Source of the DNA: Candidatus Dojkabacteria bacterium
GTDB lineage: Bacteria; Patescibacteriota; Dojkabacteria; J137
NCBI GenBank assembly: GCA_020429495.1
Contig: JAGQLJ010000058.1
Span: 1 to 14,818 of the forward strand
Length of the DNA stretch: 14,818 bases
Reading direction: 5' to 3'
Shown: positions 1 through 8,165 of the stretch, piece by piece
How positions within the stretch are numbered: position 1 is the stretch's first letter
Layout of the letters: the number at the start of each line of letters is the position of its first letter
Translations under genes and position numbers: made by a program
The notes under the pieces: generated by a model
What the model was told of the DNA's origin: nothing
Databases searched by the model: none
What the model saw: only the letters and a program-made list of their open reading frames with translations

Positions 1-1364
1 ATATACCTGGTTATCCTTCAGATTATGTTTTTGAAGATAATAGAATTAGTGAAAAGGTATATACAAAACTAATTATTCCTGACTCCTTCTCTGCAATAAA
101 CTTTTCTTCACCAGAACAAATAGTCACTGATGATGGCGAAAATAGAATTATTGATATTCCACAGCAAGACTTGCTTGGAAAGTCTGTTTGGATTCAATTG
201 GGAACTAAACAATACTTTACTTTTGAGATAAATCAAACTATCCCAAAAACCAATTCTGTTCCTTTTGCGATAAATACATTCTCTCTTCCAATTCCTAGAG
301 ATGTTGCAAGTGGTCCAATAACCCAAAAAGTTTATTATCAAAAGATTTCACCAGAACCTTATTCAATTTATGAAGATCAGGATGGTAATTTAATTGCCCA
401 ATTTAGATCTTCTGCATCACAAGAAGAATATATACACATAAAAGGTTATGCGGAGCTTGAACAGGATCCTAATTTTGATTTAACAAATGCAGGTAAGCTT
501 GAAGATATTCCTGAAGAATTTAATAGGTATTTAGAACCTGGTAATTATTGGGAGGTAGATAATGAAACAATTATGCAGACCGCTGATACAATTAGTGATA
601 GTGATGATGTAAATCAAATAATTCAAGATACTTATAATTTTGTAATAAATAGAATTGACTATAGCTTCGTTAAAAAATATGGATTAAATGAGAGAAAAGG
701 AGCGCTTGCTACTCTAAATGGTGGTGCTGCTGTTTGTATGGAATATTCAGATTTATTTATTACTTTACTTAGAGCACAAGGAGTTCCTGCAAGAGCTGCA
801 TTTGGATTTGGATATGGTGCTGCAGACTATGAGTCAAGATCAGAAAACAGAATAAATCATCAATGGGCAGAAGTTTATATTCCTGCACAAGATACTTGGA
901 TTAATGTTGATACAACTTGGGGAGATTTTGGTGGTAACCTAATTGGTGGTGATTTAAATCATTTTTATTCTCATGTAGCTTCAATTGATCCAGAAACACC
1001 AAGTACTTCTGAGCTCTCATATTTTGGTACTCTAGAATCAATACCTGAACGTGATATGCATATAGATATTATATCGAGCCTTCCTGAAGATAATTCTTCT
1101 AAAACGCAACAAGAATTAATCAGTAGTTTTAAAAAGCCTGAAGGATTTGATGCTTTAAAATATCTAGTTGGACAACAATCAAGAATTATTGATAATGGAA
1201 TTAATTCATTTTTATATACAAATTTCTCAATTGATCTAAAAAGTATTAGTTTTTTTGCTAAGTTGACTTTGTGTTGCTTTAGCCCAATTCTACTAATCTT
1301 AATAGTATTTATTTATAGAAAGAAACTACATGATAGACAAAGAAAAAATAAAATATCTGTTTAG
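1..1364 (+). CDS. Membrane-anchored transglutaminase-like protein (5' end outside window)
   Basis: The reading frame is open from base 3, so the true start lies to the left of the window; 453 codons are visible. The core is a papain-like transglutaminase fold with the expected Cys-His-Asp triad: Cys in GGAAVCMEYS (codon at 735), His in INHQWAEVY (858) and Asp in NVDTTWGDFG (909). The preceding segment looks like an extracellular beta-rich region. Near the end is one hydrophobic helix (about 1252-1318) followed by a basic tail, so the catalytic part is probably outside the cell and anchored at the C-terminus; a signal peptide would be upstream. Bacterial members of this superfamily often act as proteases or amidases on surface proteins or wall peptides rather than as cross-linkers; the substrate here is unknown. 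The 3' end overlaps the GtrA gene by 35 nt, which suggests co-transcription. The superfamily call is firm and the activity is inferred. Confidence 0.85.
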   Translation, partial: IPGYPSDYVFEDNRISEKVYTKLIIPDSFSAINFSSPEQIVTDDGENRIIDIPQQDLLGKSVWIQLGTKQYFTFEINQTIPKTNSVPFAINTFSLPIPRDVASGPITQKVYYQKISPEPYSIYEDQDGNLIAQFRSSASQEEYIHIKGYAELEQDPNFDLTNAGKLEDIPEEFNRYLEPGNYWEVDNETIMQTADTISDSDDVNQIIQDTYNFVINRIDYSFVKKYGLNERKGALATLNGGAAVCMEYSDLFITLLRAQGVPARAAFGFGYGAADYESRSENRINHQWAEVYIPAQDTWINVDTTWGDFGGNLIGGDLNHFYSHVASIDPETPSTSELSYFGTLESIPERDMHIDIISSLPEDNSSKTQQELISSFKKPEGFDALKYLVGQQSRIIDNGINSFLYTNFSIDLKSISFFAKLTLCCFSPILLILIVFIYRKKLHDRQRKNKISV

Positions 1365-1776
1365 CGGAATAACTGGATTTATTGTTGATGTTGTTGTTTT
1401 AATTCTTGTTACAGAGTTTGTATTTCATGATTCACAAGGTCCAAAGATTTTAGGTCTTATTTACACTGCAAAGATTATTTCTTCTGTTATTGGTCAGAGT
1501 GCAAGCTTTACTTTAAATAGGTATTGGACATTTCAATCTACTGGGGAAAGGATTTTAAGGCAAGCTTCCAAGATGCTGTTAATTTATCTTTTAAATATTT
1601 TAATTGCAGCTTTACTGTATACCCTATACTTTGATCTATTAAGTATAGTTAGCAATACACAAAATGATGGTGATGAGCTTATGATTTTCATTGCTAACTT
1701 TCTAACATCAGCAACTCAAATGGTAATAAACTTTTTCTTCTATAAATATTTTGTATTTAAAAAAAGTAAGTTTTAG
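1330..1776 (+). CDS. GtrA-family four-helix membrane protein
   Basis: This 148-residue protein has four hydrophobic segments (about residues 10-31, 41-60, 82-104 and 117-139). It carries the marks of the GtrA/DPMS family: YLFSGITGFIVD at the start, SFTLNRYWTF after helix 2 and NFFFYKYFVFKK at the end. Family members are thought to move polyprenyl-phosphate-linked sugars across the membrane for glycosylation of O-antigen, teichoic acid or other surface polymers. The ATG at 1330 is kept even though it overlaps the upstream gene by 35 nt, because the conserved N-terminal motif begins within ten residues of it. There is no clear ribosome binding site, so translation may be coupled to the transglutaminase-like gene. 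The stop overlaps the stop of the convergent gene by 4 nt. No glycosyltransferase is adjacent on this side; one may lie upstream of the window. Confidence 0.9.
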   Translation: MIDKEKIKYLFSGITGFIVDVVVLILVTEFVFHDSQGPKILGLIYTAKIISSVIGQSASFTLNRYWTFQSTGERILRQASKMLLIYLLNILIAALLYTLYFDLLSIVSNTQNDGDELMIFIANFLTSATQMVINFFFYKYFVFKKSKF

Positions 1777-2342
1777 TTTACTGAATTTTTATCAGATAGA
1801 AAGTTAAATATATCTATGTATTTTCCATTAATTGCTCTTGTCATTACGTTATAGGCAACTTCTTCGTGATTTCCGTAGTCTATATATTTGCTTAATATTT
1901 CAAAAAGTTTTTCCATATCGTTAGGATTAATTAGCAAAGATAATCTGTGTACTCTATGACCTGAAGTAAATTCTTTATCAATAACATCTAAGTTCAGAAA
2001 AGCGTATTCACCTTTTATTGAAAACCAATAATACTTAATTGAATTCCATTTAAATAGTTTATTAAAAGTTTTTATTCCAAGAGTAGTTATAATATGCTTT
2101 GATTCTTGAGGTGGTGTTGCTCCTTGAATAAACCATAAGAAGACAAAAGATATAATCATGAGCATCAATAAATACTGTCCTCTTAGAGCTGCATATGCAA
2201 TAAAAACAAGAAAAAAAAGTGAATAGTAAACATACCATGCTCTCTGCTTTGGTTCCCAAGGTCTTTCTGCAGAAGTCCATTCAAAAATTGATTCAAAATT
2301 TTTTTTAGCTTTACCAATATCTGTATGTAATTTTTTTGTCAT
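1773..2342 (-). CDS. Conserved-type membrane protein with two helices and a PH-like C-terminal domain, function unknown
   Basis: I do not recognise a characterised family. This 189-residue protein has a cytosolic N-terminus with a tryptophan-rich motif (EWTSAERPWEPKQRAWY, residues 21-37), two close transmembrane helices (about 38-53 and 57-73), then a soluble domain of about 90 residues predicted as beta strands ending in a helix (NPNDMEKLFEILSKYI). This layout resembles small membrane proteins common in Patescibacteria and Archaea, with a W-x-A/S-x-E start, a helical hairpin and a PH-like domain. That resemblance is from memory of the pattern, not a search. The gene is monocistronic and divergent from the ATPase gene, with a probable -10 box five bases before its ATG. 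Its stop codon overlaps the GtrA stop codon. Confidence 0.72.
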   Translation of the reverse strand: MTKKLHTDIGKAKKNFESIFEWTSAERPWEPKQRAWYVYYSLFFLVFIAYAALRGQYLLMLMIISFVFLWFIQGATPPQESKHIITTLGIKTFNKLFKWNSIKYYWFSIKGEYAFLNLDVIDKEFTSGHRVHRLSLLINPNDMEKLFEILSKYIDYGNHEEVAYNVMTRAINGKYIDIFNFLSDKNSVN

Positions 2343-2347
2343 AACTT

Positions 2348-2353
2348 AGTATA
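2348..2353 (-). promoter_or_regulatory. Probable -10 box of the small membrane protein gene
   Basis: Read on the minus strand, TATACT ends five bases before the ATG at 2342. Transcription would start at or next to the A of the start codon, giving a leaderless mRNA. No good -35 hexamer is visible at 16-18 bp. Confidence 0.45.
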
Positions 2354-2424
2354 TAGCACAAATAAAAAAGTTGAAAACTTAGATCAAATCAATTATGGGC
2401 TAACCTCCCATATGCTATCTTTAT

Positions 2425-2433
2425 TGCTATAAT
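2425..2433 (+). promoter_or_regulatory. Extended -10 promoter of the P-type ATPase gene
   Basis: TGCTATAAT is a consensus extended -10 element (TGn plus TATAAT). It lies seven bases before the ATG at 2441, so the transcript is predicted to be leaderless. The TG extension would make up for the absence of a recognisable -35 box. Confidence 0.6.
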
Positions 2434-2440
2434 CTAGAGT

Positions 2441-5020
2441 ATGAATTTAAAGCAATTTTCAGGTTTATCTTCAGATGAAGTAGCTAAAAAGAAATCGCTT
2501 GGGCTAAGCAATACGATGATTGATACAAAAACGCCCTCTCTTCTGCAGATATTTTCAAGAAATATGTTTAATATATCAAATTTAGCGCTTTTCCCTTTGA
2601 TTGGTGGGCTATTTTTCTTTGAAGTTTATAGAGATGTTGCAGTACTTTTATTCTTTTTATTTACAAGTGCTACAACTCAAACATTAGAAGAAATTAGCGT
2701 TAAAAAAAGATTGGAGCAGTTAAAAACTAAATTTAAATATACTGCCAAAGTTTTTAGAGATGGTGAGCTTGAGGAGTTGTCAGCTGATAACCTAGTCTTA
2801 GAAGATATTATTTTAGCCCAAGAAGGAGATACAATTCTTACTGATGGTGTAATTTTAAAATCAGAATTTTTACAAATAGATGAATCTGCACTAACAGGAG
2901 AATCTGATTATATCCAAAAAGATGAAGCTGATACAGTTTTATCTGGATCATTTGTTGTGACAGGAACTTGTATATATAAAGCAGAAAAGGTTGGTAAAGC
3001 TAACTATTTTAACCGACTAGCCGAGACTTCAACTAAACTGATTCGAAAGCAAAGTAAGCTAGAACAAAACAGCACAATAATTGTATATATTTTCACATTT
3101 ATTGGCTTTGTTGCCGCTGCTCTAAATTTTGTATTTGCAAAGATTAATGGAGATACAACAAAAGATATTCTTATAGGAATTACAACTGTTGTAGGCAATT
3201 CAACACCACAAATGCTTTTAATTATTCTACTAGTTACTTTTATTATTTCTGTAACTAAACTAGCCAAGAAGGGAATTTTGATTCAAAAACAAAACTCAAT
3301 TGATGAACTGGCAACAATTGACATTATCTGTATGGATAAAACAGGAACAATAACTACAAATGATATGCTTGCTAAGCATGAATATTTAAAGAACTTGAAA
3401 GCTGGCGATATATCTGCCTTTCTTGGACCTATAAATAAATTTATGTATGGAGTTAATAAAACTGCAAATACTGTATTTGATTATTTTCATGTTAATGAAT
3501 TTGATGTTCTAAAAGAAGTTCCAAAAAGTTTTAATCAGATTCCATTTACTTCAAAAACAAAATACAGCGCAGTTGAATATAATTCAACTACAATGCTAAT
3601 GGGTGCAATTACTAGTGTTGGCAAGTATATGTCAGAAGAAGTTAAAAATGATTTTAATCAATGGCTTACTCAAAAAGAATCTGAAGGGTTTAGAATTATT
3701 GTTGGCCTATTTTTTGATGAGCTTGTAATAGATAAAATTCAAAATGGAGATACAACTCTTAAAACAAATTCCTTTTTTGCATTAGCAATTGAAGAAACAC
3801 TAAATCCTGGAATAAAAGAAATATTAAAAACAATTAAATCACAAAGCATTGCTGTGAAAATTATTTCTGGAGATAGCCTAGCTTCAGTTTTAAGAATTGT
3901 AGAAAAGATTGGAATAAAAAGTAGTGATGTTGTTGATCTAAGTGAATTTGATGGTAACGTAAAAGAAATTGCTTATTCAAAAACAGTTTTTGCAAGAGCG
4001 ATACCTGAAAAGAAACTGGCAATAATTGAAGCACTACAAGAGCGAGGATTAAAAGTTGCAATGATTGGTGATGGTGTAAACGATGTTCTAAGTTTAAAGA
4101 AGGCTGATGTTGGAATCTCCATGGAATCTGGTGCTCCCGTAGCAAGAAATGTTGCTGACATTGTTTTATTAAAAAATGATTATAGAAAAATCCCTGAAAT
4201 ATTTTTTGAGGGGGACAATATTATCTTCAACATTAAGCTTACTGCAAAAATGTATTTTGCTAGAGCAATTTTATATGGGACACTTGCATTAATATTTGCA
4301 TTTTTAGTTGGTTCATTTGTTCCAATCAATCCAACTTCTACACTAATATCTGGCTTTTTAGGAAGCACATTAGCCAGCTATTTATTAACCATTTCAAGAC
4401 AAGAGGTCACAGATCAGCGATTATTTATGAAAGATATTGTCAGTTCTAGTATTCCAATAGGTTTCTTAGAAGGAATAATGGTTGGTATTGTTTATTTCTT
4501 GACTAGAGACAGTTTAAGTTTAGTTGAGCTAAATACAGCTTTGATTATGACAATTCTTGGAACAAGCGTATCTTATACTCTTTTTCTATTATGGAAGTCT
4601 GGAAAGATTCCTCAAAATCCATTATTTGTAGGAATGGCATTAGTATTTGCAATGTTTGTTGGAACTATGCAGACACTTCTGCCTATTTGGCAAATTGAAA
4701 ATATTTTTGATCAAATGTTTATAACTATCTTATTAGCTTTAGGAGTTGTACTTTTACACTTTATTATTTCTTACCTATATACTCTAAGCCCTTCAAAATC
4801 GCTTAGACGATCAAGCTATTTAATTCCAATAGTATTATTTCCTCTAGCCTTAGTATTCCCTTCAAGAGGTTATTATGCGGTGACTCCAATACCTGCAAGT
4901 AGTCATTTACTTGTATTTGGAATTATAGGAATCTTTATTGCTCTAATGCTTTTGGTACACTACGCAATTGTCTTTCCTTATACAAAGTACCAAACAGAAA
5001 AATTAATGAAGCGAAGATAA
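2441..5020 (+). CDS. P-type cation-transporting ATPase, CtpE-like
   Basis: This 859-residue P-type ATPase has the actuator loop DESALTGES (147-155), the phosphorylation motif DKTGTIT with catalytic Asp299, an SGD motif (476-478) and the hinge motif GDGVND (543-548). The N-terminus GLSSDEVAKKKSLGLSN is typical of the bacterial group that includes mycobacterial CtpE, which has been linked to calcium uptake. As in that group, the nucleotide-binding domain has F-x-S-x-x-K-Y-S-AV (about 369-378) and LMGA in place of the usual KGA. There are two hydrophobic segments before the actuator domain, two after it and a hydrophobic C-terminal half of about six helices. The helix-4 ion-site motif reads TPQML (255-259) where PEGL or PEML would be usual, so the ion specificity is uncertain. 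The gene stands alone and its stop is one base from the stop of convergent argS. P-type identity is certain; the cation is not. Confidence 0.93.
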   Translation: MNLKQFSGLSSDEVAKKKSLGLSNTMIDTKTPSLLQIFSRNMFNISNLALFPLIGGLFFFEVYRDVAVLLFFLFTSATTQTLEEISVKKRLEQLKTKFKYTAKVFRDGELEELSADNLVLEDIILAQEGDTILTDGVILKSEFLQIDESALTGESDYIQKDEADTVLSGSFVVTGTCIYKAEKVGKANYFNRLAETSTKLIRKQSKLEQNSTIIVYIFTFIGFVAAALNFVFAKINGDTTKDILIGITTVVGNSTPQMLLIILLVTFIISVTKLAKKGILIQKQNSIDELATIDIICMDKTGTITTNDMLAKHEYLKNLKAGDISAFLGPINKFMYGVNKTANTVFDYFHVNEFDVLKEVPKSFNQIPFTSKTKYSAVEYNSTTMLMGAITSVGKYMSEEVKNDFNQWLTQKESEGFRIIVGLFFDELVIDKIQNGDTTLKTNSFFALAIEETLNPGIKEILKTIKSQSIAVKIISGDSLASVLRIVEKIGIKSSDVVDLSEFDGNVKEIAYSKTVFARAIPEKKLAIIEALQERGLKVAMIGDGVNDVLSLKKADVGISMESGAPVARNVADIVLLKNDYRKIPEIFFEGDNIIFNIKLTAKMYFARAILYGTLALIFAFLVGSFVPINPTSTLISGFLGSTLASYLLTISRQEVTDQRLFMKDIVSSSIPIGFLEGIMVGIVYFLTRDSLSLVELNTALIMTILGTSVSYTLFLLWKSGKIPQNPLFVGMALVFAMFVGTMQTLLPIWQIENIFDQMFITILLALGVVLLHFIISYLYTLSPSKSLRRSSYLIPIVLFPLALVFPSRGYYAVTPIPASSHLLVFGIIGIFIALMLLVHYAIVFPYTKYQTEKLMKRR

Positions 5021-5021
5021 A

Positions 5022-6749
5022 CTACATCTTTTCAACAGTATCAATTCCTAAAAGGTTTAATCCATTTTGAAGAACGATTGCCGTTGCTTTGGCAAGCATT
5101 AATCTTGCATTCTTATCTTGATCAGATTCAGCATTTAAAACAGAAAGCTCTGTATAAAAGCTATTAAACTTTTGGGATAAATCATATAGGTAGTTTGCAA
5201 CAATATGTGGAGTTATATTTATTCCGGCATTAAACGCTACCTCTGGATATGCAAATAAAGTTTTAAGAACTGCAGTTTCGCTATCAGCTGTTAGTGTATC
5301 CTCTGCTAAATTATCTTCTAATTTTTGATCTGATTTTCTTAGTATAGATTTTGCCCTTGCATATGTATAAAGAATATATGGGCCAGAAAATCCTTCAAAA
5401 CTTAAAAATTGATCTGGATCATAGCTAAAATCTTTATGAAATTCATGTGATAGGATTAGAAATTTTAATCCAGCATTTGCAACATAATTAACAATTTCTT
5501 GCTTCTCTTCTTCAGAATAATCTTTTAAATCACTAATCTTTTTATATGCAATAGATTTTACTTCATCTAAAATGTCTGTTCCTTTTATGCTTCCGCCCAT
5601 TCTAGAACTAAATTTTCTACCTCCTTGAAGCATCCAACCAAAAGGAATATGGAAGTATCGCCCTTCAGTCTCTGGCATAATTCTATTTAGTAAGTGAATA
5701 ACTACTTTAAAATAGTCAGCAATTTCTACAGATGTTGTCACAATTCCTTTATATAGATTTGGATACTCTTCAAATTTCTTATATGCTAGCCCTAAATCTT
5801 TTGCGGAATAAGTTGGGTTTCCTTCACTAGTTAAGAATACCCAAGTGGTTAGCCCCTCTTTCTCACCATTGTAAATCCATGCACCATCACTTTTTTCAAA
5901 AACATCATCTTTATATTTTTCTACAATCTCTACAGCCTTTTTATATATCTCACTCTCTGGATATTCTCGATCGTATTCCACTCCAAGCTCTTTCCATATA
6001 TCTTTTTGATGCGCCAGACTAATCTCTCTTAGCTTTTTATACGTTTTTGTTGCCTCATTATCAACTTCATCATAAATATCCTTATTAATTTTTCTAATCT
6101 CTGCTTCTACCTCTTTGTCTTCAGAAAATGCTTTTGATGTTTTTACATAACAATCATCAATAAATCTCATCTGCTCATGTATATTCAAATCTTCAAAATT
6201 CTCTGGTTTCTCTGTATTCAACCAACCCCATGTTGATTTAGCTACATGCATGCCAACATCGCCATAGTAATTAGCCTTGATAACATCAAAGCCTAAATTC
6301 TCATGTAGCTTGGCCATTGATAGTCCAGAAACTGCACTTTTTAAATGACCAACATGAAAAGCTTTATGTGTATTTGGCTGTCCAAATTCAACCATGACTT
6401 GTTTATTTTTCCCATAATCACTTTTTCCATAGTCTTTTGCTCTATCAATTATTTCTTTAAGCAAACTCTTAAAGATTTTATTATTCAACTTTATATTTAT
6501 AAATCCAGGCCCTGCAACTTCAAATGATTCAATTAATAATTCTTCTTGTAAATCGCTCGATATTCCTTCAATTAAAGCTTGGGCAATCTCTCGTGGATTT
6601 TTATTTAACTTGCTAGAAAGCTGCATAGCAACATTAACTGCATAGTCACCATGAGAAGAATCATTTGGACGTTCGACTTGAACATCCATAGTTATGGAAT
6701 ATTTATCTTTAATAACATCCGAAAACAGCTTTGCTATCTTGTCTTTCAT
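5022..6749 (-). CDS. argS: Arginyl-tRNA synthetase
   Basis: This class I synthetase charges tRNA-Arg with arginine in the cytosol, using ATP. The 575 residues match the usual bacterial length. In order they show an N-terminal tRNA-binding domain with DYAVNVAMQLSSKL (35-48), the class I signature HVGH (132-135) within FGQPNTHKAFHVGH, YSAKDLGL (314-321), and FSSRMGG (380-386) at the place of the degenerate KMSK loop typical of ArgRS. The all-helical DALR anticodon-binding domain begins at SGPYILYTYARAKSIL (455-470). The protein ends LGIDTVEKM, which fits the common LGI-x-x-PE-x-M ending. The gene follows the murE-like gene after 45 nt but has a TATAAT six bases before its ATG, so it can be transcribed independently and probably without a leader. 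No key residues appear to be missing. Confidence 0.97.
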   Translation of the reverse strand: MKDKIAKLFSDVIKDKYSITMDVQVERPNDSSHGDYAVNVAMQLSSKLNKNPREIAQALIEGISSDLQEELLIESFEVAGPGFINIKLNNKIFKSLLKEIIDRAKDYGKSDYGKNKQVMVEFGQPNTHKAFHVGHLKSAVSGLSMAKLHENLGFDVIKANYYGDVGMHVAKSTWGWLNTEKPENFEDLNIHEQMRFIDDCYVKTSKAFSEDKEVEAEIRKINKDIYDEVDNEATKTYKKLREISLAHQKDIWKELGVEYDREYPESEIYKKAVEIVEKYKDDVFEKSDGAWIYNGEKEGLTTWVFLTSEGNPTYSAKDLGLAYKKFEEYPNLYKGIVTTSVEIADYFKVVIHLLNRIMPETEGRYFHIPFGWMLQGGRKFSSRMGGSIKGTDILDEVKSIAYKKISDLKDYSEEEKQEIVNYVANAGLKFLILSHEFHKDFSYDPDQFLSFEGFSGPYILYTYARAKSILRKSDQKLEDNLAEDTLTADSETAVLKTLFAYPEVAFNAGINITPHIVANYLYDLSQKFNSFYTELSVLNAESDQDKNARLMLAKATAIVLQNGLNLLGIDTVEKM

Positions 6750-6755
6750 GCTGTA

Positions 6756-6761
6756 ATTATA
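6756..6761 (-). promoter_or_regulatory. -10 box immediately upstream of argS
   Basis: On the minus strand a perfect TATAAT is separated from the argS ATG (6749) by the six bases TACAGC. The predicted transcription start falls on or beside the ATG. There is no clear -35 hexamer; the 45-nt gap after the murE-like gene is just large enough to hold this promoter. Confidence 0.5.
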
Positions 6762-6794
6762 TACTATACTGGAGTTTTTTTATATTAGAAGATT

Positions 6795-8165
6795 TTATTC
6801 AGCCTTATCTAGACCGAGAGCACTAATTGCTCTTCTTACAGCTTCTTGATCAGTGAACGGATACTCTGTTTCACCAAAGCATAAACTTTGTTCATGTCCT
6901 TTACCTTCTGTGATTATTACATCTCCTTCATTTGCAATTTTAAATGCAAACTCAATTGCATCATATCTATTTTGAACATCTTCCTGATCAAAAACAAATA
7001 AATCTCCTCTATTTACTTTTTGTTTATCTACTTTATAGTTCTCAAACTCTTCGTGGTCTTTAAATCTTTGTATAAGATTTGCACCAGACTTTTCTGCCCC
7101 TTTAATTATTTGATCATTAATTTCCTTTAAGCTTTCTACTCTTGGGTCTTCAGCAGTTACAATAACAACATCAGCATATTTTGTACCAGTCTCACCCATT
7201 TCATACCTTTTTTGTACGTCTCTAAGCCCTGCAGAGCCAAAAACTGTAATTACTTTTCCTAATCCTGATTTTAGTTTATTTGCGGATTGTAAAGATTTTA
7301 TTAAAGAATCGTTATTATGTGCAAAATCTACAATTACAAAAAATGGCTCTCTTTGCATAATTTGCATTCTTCCCTTAATTCCAGGGAAGGTTTTCAATGC
7401 CTTTGAGCTTTCTTTTGGATCAATTCCAAGCACCTGAGCAACATTAATTGCTGCTAATGCATTTTCAACATTGTACATGCCAAGCATTGGTAAAGAAAAA
7501 TTTGTATCATCAAGTCTAAAGTTTATATAGCCTCCACTTTCAGAAATATTTAGTATTTCATTAAATGAATAAGTTATAAACCTATCAGAATATGTATCTC
7601 CTAAATAATCTGACAAAAATTTATACATCTCTTTATCTTCCCGATTAACAATAATTTTTCCATCTGGTTTTGTTTTTTTAGCCAAAATAGCCTTTGACTT
7701 TGCATAGTTTTCCCAAGTTTTATGCCAATCTAAATGATCCTTTTTTATATTAGTAAATACTGAAACTTCAAACTCTATTTTCCCTAGTCTACCTTGCGCA
7801 AGAGCATGTGATGATGCTTCAATAACAACATATTCCATTTTTCTTTTAACCATAAATGCTAAGATTTTTTGTAGTTCGTAAGGATCTGGTGTTGTTACGT
7901 GTAGACCTGTCTCTAAAACTTTTTTGCCAGCCTTTGCGCCAACAGTAGATATCATTCCTACTTCAAGTCCACTTTCTGATAGAAGATGATATATCATTGC
8001 TGTAGTTGTAGATTTACCTGAAGTACCAGTTACTCCAATAAGCTTTAATTTTCTTGCTGGGAAACCATACCTAACAGCACCTAAGAAAGACAGAAAATAT
8101 CTCCATTGTTTTCTGAGGGATTCTGGAATCACTAATTTTAAAAACATTACTAAACTATTTTTCAT
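6795..8165 (-). CDS. murE: MurE-like UDP-MurNAc-dipeptide:amino-acid ligase with reduced N-terminal domain
   Basis: This Mur ligase probably adds the third amino acid to UDP-MurNAc-L-Ala-D-Glu in peptidoglycan precursor synthesis. Visible motifs are the ATP loop GTSGKST (47-53), TTPDP (91-95), EASSHALAQGRL (116-127), DHLDWH (143-148), the lysine of AKSKAIL (Lys158, the position usually carbamylated), NVENALAAINVAQ (232-244), GLRDVQKR (313-320) and GKGHEQ (421-426). These favour MurE over MurC, MurD or MurF. The amino-acid specificity motif reads EDPR (339-342) where diaminopimelate enzymes have DNPR. The ATP loop is at residue 47 rather than about 115, so most of the UDP-binding N-terminal domain is missing and total length is 456 residues. 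The ATG overlaps the stop of the upstream kinase gene (ATGA), indicating translational coupling. The added amino acid is uncertain. Confidence 0.9.
   Translation of the reverse strand: MKNSLVMFLKLVIPESLRKQWRYFLSFLGAVRYGFPARKLKLIGVTGTSGKSTTTAMIYHLLSESGLEVGMISTVGAKAGKKVLETGLHVTTPDPYELQKILAFMVKRKMEYVVIEASSHALAQGRLGKIEFEVSVFTNIKKDHLDWHKTWENYAKSKAILAKKTKPDGKIIVNREDKEMYKFLSDYLGDTYSDRFITYSFNEILNISESGGYINFRLDDTNFSLPMLGMYNVENALAAINVAQVLGIDPKESSKALKTFPGIKGRMQIMQREPFFVIVDFAHNNDSLIKSLQSANKLKSGLGKVITVFGSAGLRDVQKRYEMGETGTKYADVVIVTAEDPRVESLKEINDQIIKGAEKSGANLIQRFKDHEEFENYKVDKQKVNRGDLFVFDQEDVQNRYDAIEFAFKIANEGDVIITEGKGHEQSLCFGETEYPFTDQEAVRRAISALGLDKAE

Noticed and set aside
171..173. TTG at 171 as the start of the transglutaminase-like gene
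   Set aside because: The same frame is open without a stop to the left edge, and the upstream residues continue the domain, so the gene is simply truncated by the window.
3861..4368. Antisense open frames inside the ATPase gene
   Set aside because: They are low-complexity or hydrophobic reflections of the conserved ATPase sequence, with no motif or start signal of their own.
6771..6780. T-run between murE-like and argS genes as a terminator
   Set aside because: On the transcribed minus strand it is an A-run, and no stable hairpin precedes it.
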